DNA from: Planctomycetota bacterium
Lineage (GTDB): Bacteria > Planctomycetota > Planctomycetia > Pirellulales > Thermoguttaceae
Assembly: GCA_023397045.1 (NCBI GenBank)
Contig: JAEWUR010000568.1
Span: 1-6,786, forward strand
DNA: 6,786 bases
Reading direction: 5' to 3'
This document shows, in pieces, positions 6,679 through 6,786 of this stretch (position 1 is its first letter; each line of letters starts with the position of its first letter). The position numbers were made by a program, and so were the translations under genes. A model generated the notes under the pieces. That model made no database searches and had not been told where the DNA came from. It saw only the letters and a program-made list of their open reading frames with translations.

Positions 6679-6706
6679 TTGCATTCCCAGAAAATTGCGG
6701 GATAAT
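6679..6706 (+). promoter_or_regulatory. Promoter of the plus-strand gene starting at 6751
   Basis: TTGCAT (6679-6684) is followed after 16 bases by GATAAT (6701-6706), which matches TATAAT at five of six places. Transcription would begin near 6713, leaving about 38 bases of leader before the ATG at 6751. It points away from the surface protein promoter, so the two genes are divergently transcribed. Confidence 0.5.
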
Positions 6707-6708
6707 AC

Positions 6709-6731
6709 GGGGTTTACCCGGTCGGGACCCC
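6709..6731 (+). promoter_or_regulatory. Inverted repeat at the 5' end of the leader
   Basis: GGGGT (6709-6713) pairs with ACCCC (6727-6731), and within it CCC (6717-6719) pairs with GGG (6724-6726) around the tetraloop GGTC. TTA (6714-6716) bulges. It overlaps the predicted transcription start and ends 4 bases before the Shine-Dalgarno. It may be an operator or a leader hairpin affecting translation. It is too small for a riboswitch, and chance is not excluded in this GC-rich stretch. Confidence 0.3.
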
Positions 6732-6750
6732 TGTTGAGGAGCAGCCAATC

Positions 6751-6786
6751 ATGAATCGAAAAGTACGCGAGACCCGAGGTCTGACG
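6751..6786 (+). CDS. 5' end of an unidentified gene, cut by the window edge
   Basis: An ATG at 6751 opens a frame reading MNRKVRETRGLT up to the end of the window, with no stop in the 12 visible codons. GAGGAG (6736-6741) lies 9 bases before the ATG, and a plausible promoter lies at 6679-6706. The combination of promoter, ribosome site and start makes a real gene likely. The 12 residues are basic and polar with no diagnostic motif, so no product can be named. It is transcribed divergently from the surface protein gene. Confidence 0.6.
   Translation, partial: MNRKVRETRGLT

Noticed and set aside
6557..6748. 63-residue minus-strand open frame in the divergent spacer
   Set aside because: It covers the rightward promoter, the hairpins and the 7-bp repeat, has no good ribosome site in view and shows no recognisable sequence.
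1..6786. Defence system, prophage, transposon or RNA gene
   Set aside because: I looked on both strands for nuclease, helicase, toxin-antitoxin, integrase, transposase, tRNA and rRNA signals and saw none. The window looks like ordinary chromosomal DNA with one notable surface protein.

Overview
The window looks like chromosomal DNA of a planctomycete, probably from the Pirellula-like group, although no marker gene fixes the lineage. Three signs point that way. The large protein has an LEPR-xLL-type N-terminal motif (LEERHLL, residues 40-46) followed by an SLREAI-like block. Its parallel beta-helix ends in the 'SPAIDAG ... TTDQRGVDR ... DIGAYE' element common in planctomycete surface proteins. 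The spacers are GC-rich and carry short tandem repeats such as CGAGAGT/CGAGGGT.

Layout from left to right. Positions 1-229 hold no gene: an 8-bp tandem repeat, a hairpin flanked by A and T tracts that reads as a bidirectional terminator, and a REP-like CCCTCTCCC hairpin. Positions 230-1894 (minus strand) encode a 554-residue FucI-like sugar isomerase with recognisable metal-binding Glu, Asp and His positions. Positions 1895-2050 hold its ribosome binding site and a TTGCGG-16-TATAAT promoter, plus a weak terminator for the upstream gene. Positions 2051-6463 (minus strand) encode a 1470-residue modular surface protein. Its parts in order are the LEPR-xLL motif, a 19-rung beta-helix, an invasin-like Ig domain, three cadherin-like domains and five exact 49-residue DxDxDG repeats. 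Positions 6464-6750 are a divergent promoter region with a near-consensus promoter for the surface protein, a 7-bp tandem repeat, hairpins, and a promoter, leader hairpin and Shine-Dalgarno for a plus-strand gene. That gene begins at 6751 and leaves the window after 12 codons.

The two complete genes lie on the same strand, but each has its own promoter and a terminator-like element lies between them, so they are probably separate transcription units. The isomerase is a cytoplasmic carbohydrate enzyme and the large protein is extracellular or surface-bound. A joint role in glycan use would be speculation. I see no defence system, CRISPR array, integrase, transposase or RNA gene. The most unusual item is the domain assembly of the 1470-residue protein and the recent 147-bp duplications inside its gene.
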